From positions 46,070,889 through 46,134,888 of the forward strand of contig JBBCBC010000002.1 in NCBI GenBank assembly GCA_037126765.1: a DNA stretch of 64,000 nucleotides. The letters run 5' to 3'. A model generated the notes under the pieces. It saw nothing but the letters and a program-made list of their open reading frames with translations. It was not told the DNA's origin and searched no databases. Position 1 is the stretch's first letter. Every line of letters begins with the position of its first letter. A program made the position numbers and the translations under genes. Of the stretch, positions 48,095-59,640 are shown one piece after another. The stretch comes from Stenogyne calaminthoides. Lineage: Eukaryota; Streptophyta; Magnoliopsida; Lamiales; Lamiaceae.

Positions 48095-48980
48095 GGGTCC
48101 GGTTATTAGCACCCCCATAATTAGTAAATACACCTACTCAATTAATAAACTACCAAACATACCCCTTTTTTTTTTAAGTCTTAATTTCTTCTTCCATGAT
48201 TCCTGATACTCCCTCCGTTCCATAGTTGATTTCCTATTTATTGTCTGCTCGAGTTTTAAAAAATAATAATAAAGTGTTGGGGTAGAAAGAGTTGTTTATT
48301 AGTATTTTATATGATAAAGTGATAGATAGTTAGGGGTTAAAAATGGTTATTTATTAGTATTTTATGTGATAAAGTAAAAAAATTCATTTAAGGAAATAGA
48401 AAATCAATTATGGGACGCCCAAAACGAAAAACAGGAAATCAAGTTTGGAACGGAGGGAGTATTACAGTGTTCTCTGTAATCTATCCTTCTTTTTTCCTAA
48501 AGTCTTAATTTCTTCTTCCATGGTTTCCTTTTTACAATGTTCTCTCTACAGTTTATCCTTTATTATTCAAACATATACACACCCAAAAAAAAGAGAGAGA
48601 AAGGAAGGTACAAATTTTCGATTGTTTCATTGATTGAAAAAAAAAAATAAAGAAGACACATTCCGTGTCTTCTCCTGAGATCTAAAGTGAAGAGGGCATA
48701 TGCTTAGAGTGAAGAAAGAGAAGGAGTCATAGTTGTGGGCGGTGGAGAAAGGTGGGATAGCAGATTTGTAGAATAATTTGTTGGATATGGGGCGGTGGCG
48801 GCGGCGGCGGTGACGGCGTGGGGGTATTAGCAGCAGATTGAAGAAATGGGATAAATGGGAGGAGGCGGCGGAAAAAAATGGGGGAGAAGGAAGATAAGTT
48901 ATTTAAAAAAGGGTATAATGGGTATTTTATAATTTGTAGCGGTGTATTTACTAATGTGGGGGGTGTTAATAACCTGACCC
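48095..48980. mobile_element. MULE-type element, copy 2, carrying a nested Stowaway
   Basis: The ends (GGGTCCGGTTATTAGCACCCCC on the left, inverted GGGTCAGGTTATTAACACCCCCC on the right) match the element at 39.66 kb, as do the next 60 bases. Unlike that copy, no 9-bp duplication is seen (GTAGGATAC against ACCCTTATT). The interior has a (GGC)n-like tract (about 48792-48812). It also has a roughly 65-base internal duplication beginning AGTCTTAATTTCTTCTTCCATG, at about 48176 (split by the Stowaway) and at 48500. Confidence 0.78.
48209..48459. mobile_element. Stowaway MITE nested in the MULE
   Basis: Ends CTCCCTCCGTTCCATAGTTGATTTCCT and the inverse TCAAGTTTGGAACGGAGGGAG, with TA on each side. 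It interrupts the first copy of an internal duplication of its host element. The interior holds two similar phrases, TTTATTAGTATTTTATATGATAAAGT and TTATTAGTATTTTATGTGATAAAGT. Confidence 0.85.
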
Positions 48981-50645
48981 ACCCTTATTCCGTCAACATA
49001 CCGAACCCGTGGGGTTTATTAGCAGGTCCATTTTTGGGCCGTCCGGCCCAATTCGTTACCTGGTTAACCTATCCATGGACCATACATGGCCCATAACTTT
49101 GATTGAATGTATGGGCCTGCAATTAGAGTGGGAATTTATGTATTCTTCTTGTGTTATTTTAACAAAATTTGAAATTAGTTATCTTCCCACACTATATATT
49201 TTTGTGATTGGTATTATGAAAAATTATCATAAGTGTGTCGTGTAAGAAATAGATGTGGTTCGCAATACTATAATTTGTGAACATAAAACAGAAAATAAAT
49301 TATATAGAATTCACGTCCACCTCTTTAGCTTCACCTTTTGGCAACAAATAGATAAATATATTTGCTCTGTAGAACTTTTTTACTGTTATTAAAAAAAAAA
49401 AAAAAAAAGCCGTGAATTTAACTTATAATAAAAAAAATTAAAAAAAAAAGTGGAGGACGTGGGGTTTGTAGCTCCCATGCAACCATAGTTTGAATGACTC
49501 TCTTCACTTTGGACTTCTTGAAAGTTGAAACAATCAAAATCAAAACCGAGGGAACAAAAAAAAAAAAAGTAGAGTTGCGAAACAAAAAGAGAATATGCGT
49601 TACTTTTTATTTTTCATTTTCCTACTTTATTCTTGTAGATGAATCTTAATACTACATTAATTCATCATTAAATAATTAAATGAATAAAAGTGCCCGTTTT
49701 CTTGATTTGGAAAAATACCTACAGTAAAGAATACTAAACAACCTAAATTTGAGGCACTAGTTGGCCAAATAATGTAATTTAGCAACAAGGAGGCGGTATT
49801 TTAGAAAGAAGAGCCCCTTTATTTTAGCCCGTGCAAGGAGCTTTATTAGGGGACACAACCCATTCAAAATAACAAAAGTAAAGGACAATAACCCATTATT
49901 GCATGTATATGCTACTACAAAATATGTCCAATTTTTACTGAATTGTCGGATCATACAACTTTCAACGTTTAATTGGCAGTGCAAGCCAGAAAATTGATTC
50001 ATTAATACCATAAAATTTATTCAGTAATATCACTTACTCTTATGTATATAAAACTAATATCACAATATTTATATACACAAACACCCCAAATTATGTGTGG
50101 TATCAATATATAAATGTAATGATAATATTGAATGAATGTAATGGTATTAATAGATGAAAAACCGAACTGAAACAATGCAAGAAGATCACTCATTGTTTAC
50201 CTGAAACAAAATTTTCAAGAATATTGTTTTAGGCTATATAATAATGTGATTAATAAAACACGAGATTTGACATAGGGGGGGAATTGAAGATCTCATGTGT
50301 TGTTGCAACTTGCAAGTAAGGCAAATTAATTTCAAGAATGTTTGTTGGAGTTTAGAGGGAATAGAAGCAAAATATATGTACTGATGAATCCCCTGAAAAA
50401 GGTTTTGTACTCTTACACACACCATAATTGTACTACATAACCTTCCATCAATGTACTTTGTACTTACCGCAAGATATGCCAGAGACAGGAGGCATCTTCA
50501 TAATACATTGATCCAAAACTTCATAAAATTTTCTTCACAAAATATAATGTATGTATACAAAATATTAGTTTTTCTCACTTCACATAGTTGCTATCTCCAA
50601 CTTCAGCTAAATCGCGTTTCTTGAACCACGATTATGAGTTTATAC
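48981..50645. other. Gene-free intergenic DNA between BIR2 and CLE25
   Basis: AT-rich, with A-runs near 49390 and 49562. No gene was recognised; the right part should include the CLE25 3' untranslated region. Confidence 0.45.
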
Positions 50646-51006
50646 TTATCTTGGTGGTAATCTAGTTGTTCCTACTCTCCTGAAAGACAGAAAAAAAGAG
50701 GAATTTTGAGGCTGAAATATATGCTGATGAATTTATTTTTGCCTTCAATTATAAATTATTTGAAATATTAAGTAATTGATCATACCTGTTATGAATGGGA
50801 TCAGGCCCATTTGGCACTCTTCTCTTGCTGACAAAATTGAGGTGATGAAGGCTCCTTTTGTCAATTTCCTTCTTTTGCAAGAATTCAACACTTTTGGTTG
50901 ATGAAACTGTGATAATATCCCCTGTCTTGAAATTCAGCTCAGTTAAACTTATAACAAGCAAAAACCAAATAAAACCAAACAAGACAGCTTTTTTACAACA
51001 ATCCAT
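50646..51006 (-). CDS. CLE25: CLE25-type signalling peptide precursor
   Basis: An 84-residue prepropeptide in two exons (51006-50786 and 50679-50646; intron 106 bases, GT-AG). It has a hydrophobic signal sequence (about 8-24, LFGFIWFLLVISL), a variable middle, and the CLE motif RRVPNGPDPIHN at 62-73. Pro65 and Pro68 are at the positions usually hydroxylated. Arabidopsis CLE25 has K where the second residue here is R. The mature peptide is secreted and read by CLV1/BAM-type receptors; in Arabidopsis CLE25 carries a root-to-shoot dehydration signal. The intron splits the Arg codon just after the motif. Without splicing the frame would run into a short unrelated tail, so splicing changes only the ten C-terminal residues that are cut away. 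A (TA)n(TG)n tract lies about 120 bases upstream. Confidence 0.9.
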
Positions 51007-53741
51007 CACAACTTAGCTTGAATGAACCTAACTAGATTTCGACTTGGTTAGTTGAACTCATCTTGTTCGAATCGGAATGAGAACAAGATAGTAAAACAAG
51101 AAGAAGAACAGAAGAAAGAATATATATATATATATGTGTGTGTGTGTGCGTGTGTTATATTTATGCAGAGAGAAGTGTTACTAGGCAGTTTTAAAGTTAT
51201 GTTGAAGAAATACTTGTAGTTTGTAGTATTAAAGTTGGGCTTCCTCTGTGTTTTCTTTCACTTGATTGGTCCACCCTATGACTCCCCCCTTATGTTGGAT
51301 TGTTCATTTTTTTTGGGGTAATTTTATGGGACCTCCCTCTCTCTCTCTCTCTCTTTCTGCATCTCTATTCCCTTGATTATCTTCAGTCTAACAAGGAACT
51401 TTGAGTTTTGTGCCACATTTAATTATTCAGAATAGCAAGGAATATGAATATCACTTTTATAACTAAAATGATTCTTAGTTAATTAGTGTGGGTTTCATCA
51501 CACTTCATACAACGTTCAATTAAACTAGTGTTTTTTTTAATGGTTTGTGAAAATATTGAGCACATGGTGCAACTTTTGTATATAATATCATAACATTTTC
51601 ATACTAATGAGTTATCAACCCATATGTATATGGGTGTGCAAATTATGAGATGTAAACAGTCATGACATCCAGAATGAACCCTGCAAAACACACAAACTTC
51701 ACTTTCCCTCTTTTTTTGTATCCTTCATCTCCAAAAACAGGGGCCACACTTATGTGGTCCTAAAATCAAACACCTTTATTTCTTTTCTCTTCAAAAGATC
51801 CCAAAGCAAATTCAAACACATGCCAGTCATTTTAAAGAGCATTGGGGGGGTATAAACTTAGCTAATTAGCTGATGTGCATTATGGATTACGAACGAATAA
51901 GATCGAACAAAAATTTCCATATTATGATATCATGTAAAATTACAAAATTAAGCAGACAAACTCTTATAAATTAAATGTGTATATAACTTTGTTAATCTAC
52001 AAGTTTACCAAATTTAGAAGATTCTGAACTAATAAGGTAACACGAAAAGGTCGATTCCAAAATCTGCATCTTCGAATCAAAGTATGTATTGATGCATATT
52101 CCAGGTTTCCCTACTTCACACGTCAACTTTGTTAAATTATGCTACGATTAAAGAGGAGTTCCTGCAGCGATACTCAAAGTATCATTTGGAATCACAAACA
52201 GCCAAATAAAAAAAAAGATGTATCAAAACTATGGGGCAAGTATTCAGGGTTATAATCCCTTATTTTTAATTTTTTTTTTTTTTTGGAGCATAATCCCTTA
52301 TTTTTAATTGATATTTTATCATGTGTTCCATTATTGTAAGACACACTGCGTGTTGATTAGTGGTGTCATTAAGTACAAATATTGTATGATAAAAACATAT
52401 TTTCGCCCATTCTCCCACTCTCCCTCTCTCCACTTTTCTGCAAAAGTCCAAAATTAATTTACAGGTCCAAATTTAAAAGTCCAAAATTAATTTTCAAATC
52501 CCAAATTTAATATGTTAAACAATTGCAATAAGCCAAAAATTAATTACAAGCCCAAATTTAAATATACATTTATAAATATATAATTTTTCCACTCCCATTT
52601 CTCTCCCTCCACATTAATTAACTAAAATACTATTTAATTCAAATGTGTCGAATTAATTATTTTAATGGTCTTATTTAATTGTTTTGTATAAAATTAAACA
52701 CAAAATAAATTCTAATTTTACAAAATTGATATGATAAATTATTAAATTGGAAAAAAATTCAATATAATTTTTTTTAATCAACCTAATAAGTTTAAAATAG
52801 TGCATTTTTTTTTTAAATTTCATTGGTTTCATAATTGTTATTCTCATAACACAATATTATTTGACCAATGTAATATGTATTTTGCTTTCTATTTCATTAA
52901 ATAATTAATTTTTAGATAAATTTTGTTTAAATAGATTTAAGACAAATAGTTTTTTTTTCCGTTAAGCTTTACTTTTCTTTTCTTTTTCAAATATTCAATT
53001 TACTTAATTATGTGTATATATATGTATATATATTAATTTATTATATCATAAAATGTCTTACTACAAGCTAACAACACTATTGGTTGGTATTGACAAACAT
53101 TATATATAATTTTTTAAAGATGTAATATCTAATTAAAGTTTCAACTTATTAAACCTAATTTTATATATAATGAATTCACAATCTAATATTAATATAGATA
53201 AATAAGAAAAATAAATTATATATAAGATTATTATATTCAAAGAGAATTTTATGTGACATGCGTGAAATAAACCTTTACTTGAACTTTCACTTGATATTTG
53301 GGTCATGAATTTTTTTTTTCTAAATTAAATTGAAACTCTATAAATTCATGATTTATTACATAATATTGTAAATGAGACCGAGCATCGCTCGGATAAAATA
53401 TTAGTATAAATAAAATGAGTGTGCTCAATTTTATGTCTTATTGTGAAAACAAAGGAGACCTATTTATATTGTATAAATTAGGTGTTGAATTTTATGTTAT
53501 ATTGTGAAATAAAACAGAATATATATCTCGTCACATTCTTATACACTTTTATAACTCACATTGCCACAATAATTCACCCTCACATTTAATTGGTACCAGA
53601 AAATCTCGACCACCAAAATTTATATTCATTTTGTAACATGATTGACTTAAAAAATCTGGGAATTAATGATGGAAAATTCCGTAGCTAAACTATATTTTCT
53701 TCTTCGTGATGATATTGCAACTTCTGTTCATTGTTTAGCAT
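51007..53741. other. Intergenic DNA between CLE25 and RsmD
   Basis: No further gene was seen. It holds the CLE25 upstream region with TA/TG microsatellite (51121-51155) and (CT)n (about 51338-51354). A duplicated TAATCCCTTATTTTTAATT lies either side of a T-run (about 52252 and 52291). A small hairpin, CCGAGCATCGCTCGG, is at 53378-53392. Confidence 0.5.
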
Positions 53742-56231
53742 TCATACCGCCTGTTTTCTCTTCTTTTGTGCCCACTTCGGTCCGTATATTGCTAGAATTG
53801 TCCTCCCAAACCTCCGATCTGCTATCTGCATTTATTTATAAACCAACTTGCTTTTACATATAATGCAGAATATAAGATAAATCATTTTAACAAGAAGTGA
53901 TGGAGTCAATATTTAGGTTACCTTTACCAAGCATCCACATGAATCGAGCATGTCAGTTCTCAAAGCATACTCAACAACCTGGAGAAGTGATATGAATTAG
54001 TTGCGGAGGCGAATGGAAATGATATCCACCAAAAGTTCACCCCAAACTTACTATAAATGTATTCTCCCCGACAATTGAAGAATTTGAAATCTGATCCATC
54101 AGAACTGCATAATCTACGAGCATATATGGAGGAGTGACGCTTATGTAATCGAACGCCCCATCTTTATCTACAGTAATCGGATATAGACATATAAGAACCC
54201 TAAAAATACAGGAAATATATGAAAATAAAAGCACTGAGTATTTATCAGCAGTTTGATTAAAATCCCTGGCAGTCCATTCTCCACTAATTCTAGTGGGATC
54301 ACTTATACAATCACAACTGAAAAAGCTCAATGTCTTTCTACTGAAAGGATATCACCTAAAGTACTTATTAGGCTAAACTAATGTTCATTACATATAATGT
54401 TGAGAGATTTCTTTCGTATAATAACTGCGTATGTGTAGGATATCGAATTTGAAAGGAGGTACAAAGAAAGAACATAATCACCTACAAATCGTTCTGCATT
54501 TTTCAAGAAGGTTTCAACGGTAATAGTATGTATAACTGAAACATCAAGAAAACCAGTTGTTTCCAAATTTGGGCGCAGCACATCTGAGACAACCCAAGGA
54601 TCCATCTCCACAAAGTGCACCTGATAACCAGAAATTTACGTTGGCAAGTATTTCAAAAAAAGCCAAGAAAGGAGCACATCAAAGCTCTAAAAGCAACCAT
54701 CAAACCCCACTGGAAAATAGTCTAAAGTCACACGTGTGATTTTGTAACTGGATTTCCTGATAATGATTATTCAAATGAGACCTAAAAAAATCACTAAAAA
54801 ACCATAATTAAATAGTAATGCACCTCAGAGCATCCTCTGCTGATAGCTTCAATACCAACAGATCCTGTACCACTATACAAGTCCAACCAGCGTCCTGGTC
54901 TTAGAGATTGAGTACAGCCACCAGCTGCCTGTTTTATAACAGTTTTAAATGCTTAAAATAAACGTTAATGTTCTCACCACAACTAAAGAATAAGTAAATT
55001 ACTTCTGGCATTCACATAGGTCAAAATTCATTTAAATATGTGGGATTTACCTGCAAAATTGAAAAAGCTGCACCCTTTACAACTTCCATCATAGGCCGTA
55101 CATCCTTACCCTTTGGAGAGAGCAATTTTTTCCTCCGAGCTGTTCCTCCAAGAACCTAAATAAACATTAGGGCACACCACATATATCATTTTATATCATC
55201 ATTGCGATTAGAACATAGTTCTAATGTTATCACTTCATAAACTTGTTTGATTTATCCATGTTGAACATAACAATCCTGAAATTTTTCCTTTACATTTTAT
55301 ACTGCAAAAAACTAGCACAAAACAATCATAATACAATAAGTTCAGCAAACTCAAGACTAGACTCATTATACGGTACCATCCTCCTATAAATGGAAGAAAA
55401 AAAATTCATTTCCAGATTCAAATATGCTCAACGTGTGTATCCAAATAGATCCTACTACAGTCCTTTATCTCCATACATAAATCTTATCATAACTTTTAGC
55501 TCGTAGCTCTATAAATATGAAATTTTAAGCATTTTAACTCCTAAAAGATCCAATATATGTGACTGAATCTGAAGAACTAGAATATGAGTCAGATGTTACT
55601 ACACTTGAATGAACTAGTACTTATTTCAATTCCAAAATAACTGGTATGATCTCAGTTAATCAAGTAAGAGTGAAACTGCATTTTTTATCCCAAACCTGAA
55701 GCAATTTGTGGGTCTCCCGCGGAGGCTTAGGCTCCTCTAATGGTGTATCTTTTGTCATTTCTGTGCCTCGCTCTCTTCTTTTCTTCAACTGTAACCAATA
55801 CATACAGACACATGCACAAACTCAACATTCACATTCAAAACAATTCTACTTATCTCACACACACACCCCGAATGATAATCAATAAATAGAGTGACCTTTG
55901 GAGAGGATTTGGGTAAGAAATCATCAGGATTAATCCCGTACTGTTCCAGAAACTTTCTATTCGTCTCATTATCAACAGTTCCACTATTGGATTCTGAAAT
56001 ATAAGCAAGCAAGCTTTAAATTTGCCACATTTTCCCTCTCTCTTGAAAAACTAGAATGAACATAGAAATAAATGAAATTGAAATTTGAAGTAACTTACTT
56101 AAAAAGAAGGTGATAACAGATGGACGGTGGCGAGAGCTCAGTGTGCGCTTCGATGGAAGGCTGAGGAAATGTGAATTTGGGCAAAGAAAATCGCTTCTTG
56201 TAATCTGCAACGGAGATTGTAGAATCGCCAT
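53742..56231 (-). CDS. RSMD: Plastid RsmD-type 16S rRNA (guanine-N2) methyltransferase
   Basis: An S-adenosylmethionine-dependent enzyme expected to methylate one guanine of chloroplast 16S rRNA. Nine minus-strand exons: 56231-56099, 55993-55896, 55788-55696, 55155-55051, 54928-54824, 54620-54482, 54167-54052, 53978-53922, 53825-53742, all GT-AG, giving 309 residues. The first 40 or so are Ser/Arg-rich without acidic stretches, fitting a transit peptide. Then come GKDVRPMMEVVKGAAFSIL (the RsmD N-motif, RPTTDRVREALF in bacteria), the SAM loop WLDLYSGTGSVGIEAISRG (157-175), VHFVEMD, and the catalytic-site motif FDYISVTPPY. Bacterial RsmD has DPPF where this has TPPY (236-239); I recall the plant proteins sharing this. 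The tail is RFGRTILAIYGPKW. A protein with this gene order next to BIR2 and CLE25 exists in Arabidopsis. Confidence 0.93.
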
Positions 56232-56448
56232 TTTTCTGCTTCAATTGATGCTCGTAATTCGGGCTTATAGCCGCCTTTTATTTTTTGGGCTCATCAGGAT
56301 AAACTATTTATTGGGCTGGGCTCAATTAATCTGTATCATTTAATGGAAATGTTGTAGGCCCATTCTAATCTCCTTTATTTATTTATTTTTTGTGTTTTTT
56401 AGAGAAGGAATACAAAATTGAGATTTTCCTACAATTAAGAAAGGACAT

Positions 56449-56697
56449 GTGCTGAAACTTGTTCACCGTGAAATTGATTTTTTTTTATAGATATATTCTT
56501 TAGTAATATATAAGTCACACCCTTCAGTTATCACTACGACACTCTTTGATATAATATAAGTCACACCCTTCACTTTTTACGAAGTAATACTTTTTTATAA
56601 GAAAAAGCGTCATACCCTTTATAGTAAAAAAGTCACACACTTTTTAAGAATATAAATCACACTCATAATCATTTTACCGAAGAACTTGTTTCATACT
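56449..56697 (-). repeat. GTGTGACTTATAT repeat element, inverted copy
   Basis: On the minus strand it carries GTGTGACTTATATTA and GTGAACAAGTTTCA phrases also found in the two plus-strand copies at 57.5 and 57.8 kb. The end next to 56461 reads GAAACTTGTTCACCGTGAAATTG. No protein is encoded. It lies just upstream of the RsmD gene. Confidence 0.65.
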
Positions 56698-57488
56698 ATA
56701 TTTTTTACTTTTGCCTTTAGAAAGTATTTACATATGTAACTGAATATTTAACAATAGCTACATTAGCTCATCTATAGGGGGAAAATAAACTAATTACTTA
56801 AAATTTTGAAAAGGTTTACCATTTGAGCTCAAAATAGGATTCATATTAATGAGCGAATTCTGAGTTTAAAACATCAATTATGATATGATATGTCAAGTCA
56901 TTGTATGTTATTGAAAAAAATTAAATTATTTCGTTAAATAACAATTAGGTTTTCATAATAATTTAATGTTAGAAGTTCGTTAATTTTGGTGAAAATTTAT
57001 TGCTATAAATTACTCTACAAGTAAATAAACTTTTTACTCTTCAAAATTAATACCATACCTAGGGATACTGTAAAATTACCCTGCATTAAATATTTATTGC
57101 AACTTATAACCTATTTTCACGTGCACCCATACATACCCCCATTTTGGTCCACGCGTAGGCCGAAGCCAAATTATATTTTAAGATAATAATATTAACATCG
57201 TGGAAGCCACTGCCCACTGTACCACCTTCCATAAGACCTCCCAGCTTCCATTGATTGTGACTATTTTTTTAAATGCGTTTACATTGCTTCCAATGGTATT
57301 AGGTACATACTTACATATCAAACAACTGAATTCACTTTAAAAATATTTACTACTTTAAACAATTGCACATTTGCACCTAAACTTGTAAATACGTGTGTAT
57401 ATACAACTAAAAACACAAACTCTCAGATGAAACTGTGAAATTGATCTCATGATAATTATAAATTGATATCGTGATACTTATAAATTTG
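56698..57488. other. Spacer between repeat copies
   Basis: AT-rich, no gene or further repeat recognised. Confidence 0.45.
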
Positions 57489-57745
57489 GCAAAGTATAGG
57501 GTGAACAAATTTCACGGTGAAATTGATTTTGGAGTGTGACTTATATTATTAAAGGATATTAAGAGTGTGGTTTTTTTTACTGTAAAGAGTATTACTCATA
57601 AAAATAAATAGTGTGACTTATATTTCAACAGAGAGTGTAGTCATGATAACTGAAGAGTGTGACTTATATTACTAAAGAGTGTAGTCGTGATAACTGAAGT
57701 GTAAAAATAAACCAATTTCATGGTGAACAAGTTTCACAGCATACC
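57489..57745 (+). repeat. GTGTGACTTATAT repeat element, direct copy 1
   Basis: It opens GGGTGAACAAATTTCACGGTGAAATTG and closes CATGGTGAACAAGTTTCACAGCATACCAACTC. Inside, GTGTGACTTATATTACTAAAG and GTCATGATAACTGAAG recur several times. The ends contain GTGAACAAGTTTCAC in both orientations, as in a MITE. Confidence 0.7.
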
Positions 57746-57800
57746 AACTCTTTGTCACGAATCACATGTTTCTCTTTAATAAACGAGTATAATTTATTTC

Positions 57801-58097
57801 TGGCAAAGTATAAGGTGAACAAGTTTCACAGTAAAACTGGTTAAGGAGTGTGACTTATATTACTAAATAGTGTGACTTTTTATTATAAAGGGTGTGACTT
57901 TTTACTATAAAGGGTGTGACTTTTCACTCATAAAAGTGAAGGGTGTGACTTATATTATAGCAGATGATATCATAGTGATAACTGAAGGATATGACTTATA
58001 TTATTAAAGGGTGTGAATTATATTACTAAAAAGTAAAAAGTATGCCTGTAAAAAAAAAAAACATTTTTTACGGTGAACAAGTTTCACAGCATATCAA
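57801..58097 (+). repeat. GTGTGACTTATAT repeat element, direct copy 2
   Basis: It has the same opening and closing phrases as the copy 55 bases to its left (GGTGAACAAGTTTCACAG ... ACGGTGAACAAGTTTCACAGCATATCAACTC). The interior has five or more GTGTGACTT(A/T) phrases at irregular 20-40-base spacing. Confidence 0.7.
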
Positions 58098-58605
58098 CTC
58101 TATAAATTTATATCATTATTCTTATAAACTATTACATATGACATTTAATGTTATGATATAAATTTATAAATGTAGTGATAATAATTGATACTTGTTATGA
58201 TATTATTTTATAAAAGTAATTATATAAATTTTATGAACAAGTTTCATTGAAAATTTAATCAACTAATTAACTCTAATTATGTGTTAGTTTCGAAATTTTC
58301 CATTGGCAAACTAAAACACAATCATGATGAAGAAAGTAAATACACCGATGTCTTACCAAAATATTCACAAATATATTTAATATTCTTGGTCATCAATATC
58401 GTTAATGATAACGATATTTTCATGATATTTGTAAAAATAAAATAAAAAATATTAATAAATATCAGTAGATAATATCGATATTAGTTAATTTGTTGTACAA
58501 ATTTAGACAAACATCAATAAAATTTTAAAAAAAGTATTGAAAATATGAAAAATTATTGATAAATATCATACGAGATAACACTATATAATATAATTTATAT
58601 GTATA

Positions 58606-59472
58606 TCGGGAATGATATAAGCTTTCACCAAAATGACACTATAATTGTGTCACCACTACGTTCTTTGATGATGTGGCGGTCTAACAATAAAAAATTTTTT
58701 TTTTTCCTTAATCACCATATATGTATATATTTAGATATTTTGAATTTCATTTAATTTTATACCATAATTGCACCATTTGCACCAATTTAGAAATTTGAAT
58801 TGATGCAATTGATTTTTTATTTTTTTTCAACTTTTATTTTTCAGTTTTTTTTTACCCGAACTCGACCCAACTGGTTCATGGTTCACACCCGACCCGAATG
58901 GGTTTAGTTTTTTTTTTTTTAAATACCCGTTCCGGACCAAACCGGCCCGATCTGAACCCGACCCAAATGGTTCATGGTTCACCCGACCCGAATGGTTAAT
59001 GGTTTAGGGTTTAGATTTAGGGTTCATGGTTCATCTAAAACCTAAACCATGAACCTTAAACCCTAAATCATTAATCATTCGGGTCGGGTGAACCATGAAC
59101 CACTTGGGTCGGGTTGGGTCCAGAACGGGTATTTAAAAAAACTGGAAAAAATTTTTTTTTACCCATTCGGGTCGAGTAAAAAACTAAAAAAAAAACTGGA
59201 AAACAAAAGTTGAAAAAAAAAAAAAAAAAAAAAAAACAAAATCCAATTGCACCAATTCTAAATTGGTGCAAATGTCCACAGGAGAATTTGCCGAAAAGAA
59301 AATATTACAATTACGGTATAAAATTAAATGAAATCCAAAATATCTAAATATATACATATATGGTGATTAAGGAAAAAAAATAAACTTTCTTATGTTGATT
59401 GCCACATCGTCAGCCAAATAGGCGGTGGACACAATTATAGTGCCCACTGGTGGGCTCTATATCATTCTCGTT
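58606..59472. mobile_element. 0.87-kb fold-back element with about 420-bp arms
   Basis: It is one palindrome centred near 59033. Outer ends GAATGATATA and TATATCATTC are followed inward by CACTATAATTGTGTC, then the paired tract AATTTCATTTAATTTTATACC, then ACCCGACCCGAATGG/CCATTCGGGTCGGG-type blocks and GGTTCATGGTTCAC at the core. Homopolymer runs differ between arms. The core phrase TTTAGGGTTTAGATTTAGGG is part of the palindrome. No protein is encoded. Related single arms occur at 31.84 kb and about 8.99 kb. Confidence 0.8.
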
Positions 59473-59640
59473 ATGTATATTTATCACATAGTAAAATTAA
59501 TTCAAATTATATTGTTAAATTTTAAGTATTAATTTTTTTTTTAGTAAATTCTCAATTTACTATGTATCCATCAATATACCATAAACTTGAGACTTTTAAA
59601 AAAAACAGATACCGATTGTTTTTAACTTGATCCTAATATA

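Noticed and set aside
57840..57960. Regular GTGTGACTT repeats that could suggest a CRISPR-like array
   Set aside because: Unit spacing is irregular, the intervening sequences are related to each other, and the host is a plant.
58985..59060. TTTAGGGTTTAG phrases that look like interstitial telomere repeats
   Set aside because: Only two or three imperfect units occur, and they are mirrored within the palindrome as part of a GGTTCATGG/GGTTTAGGG block.
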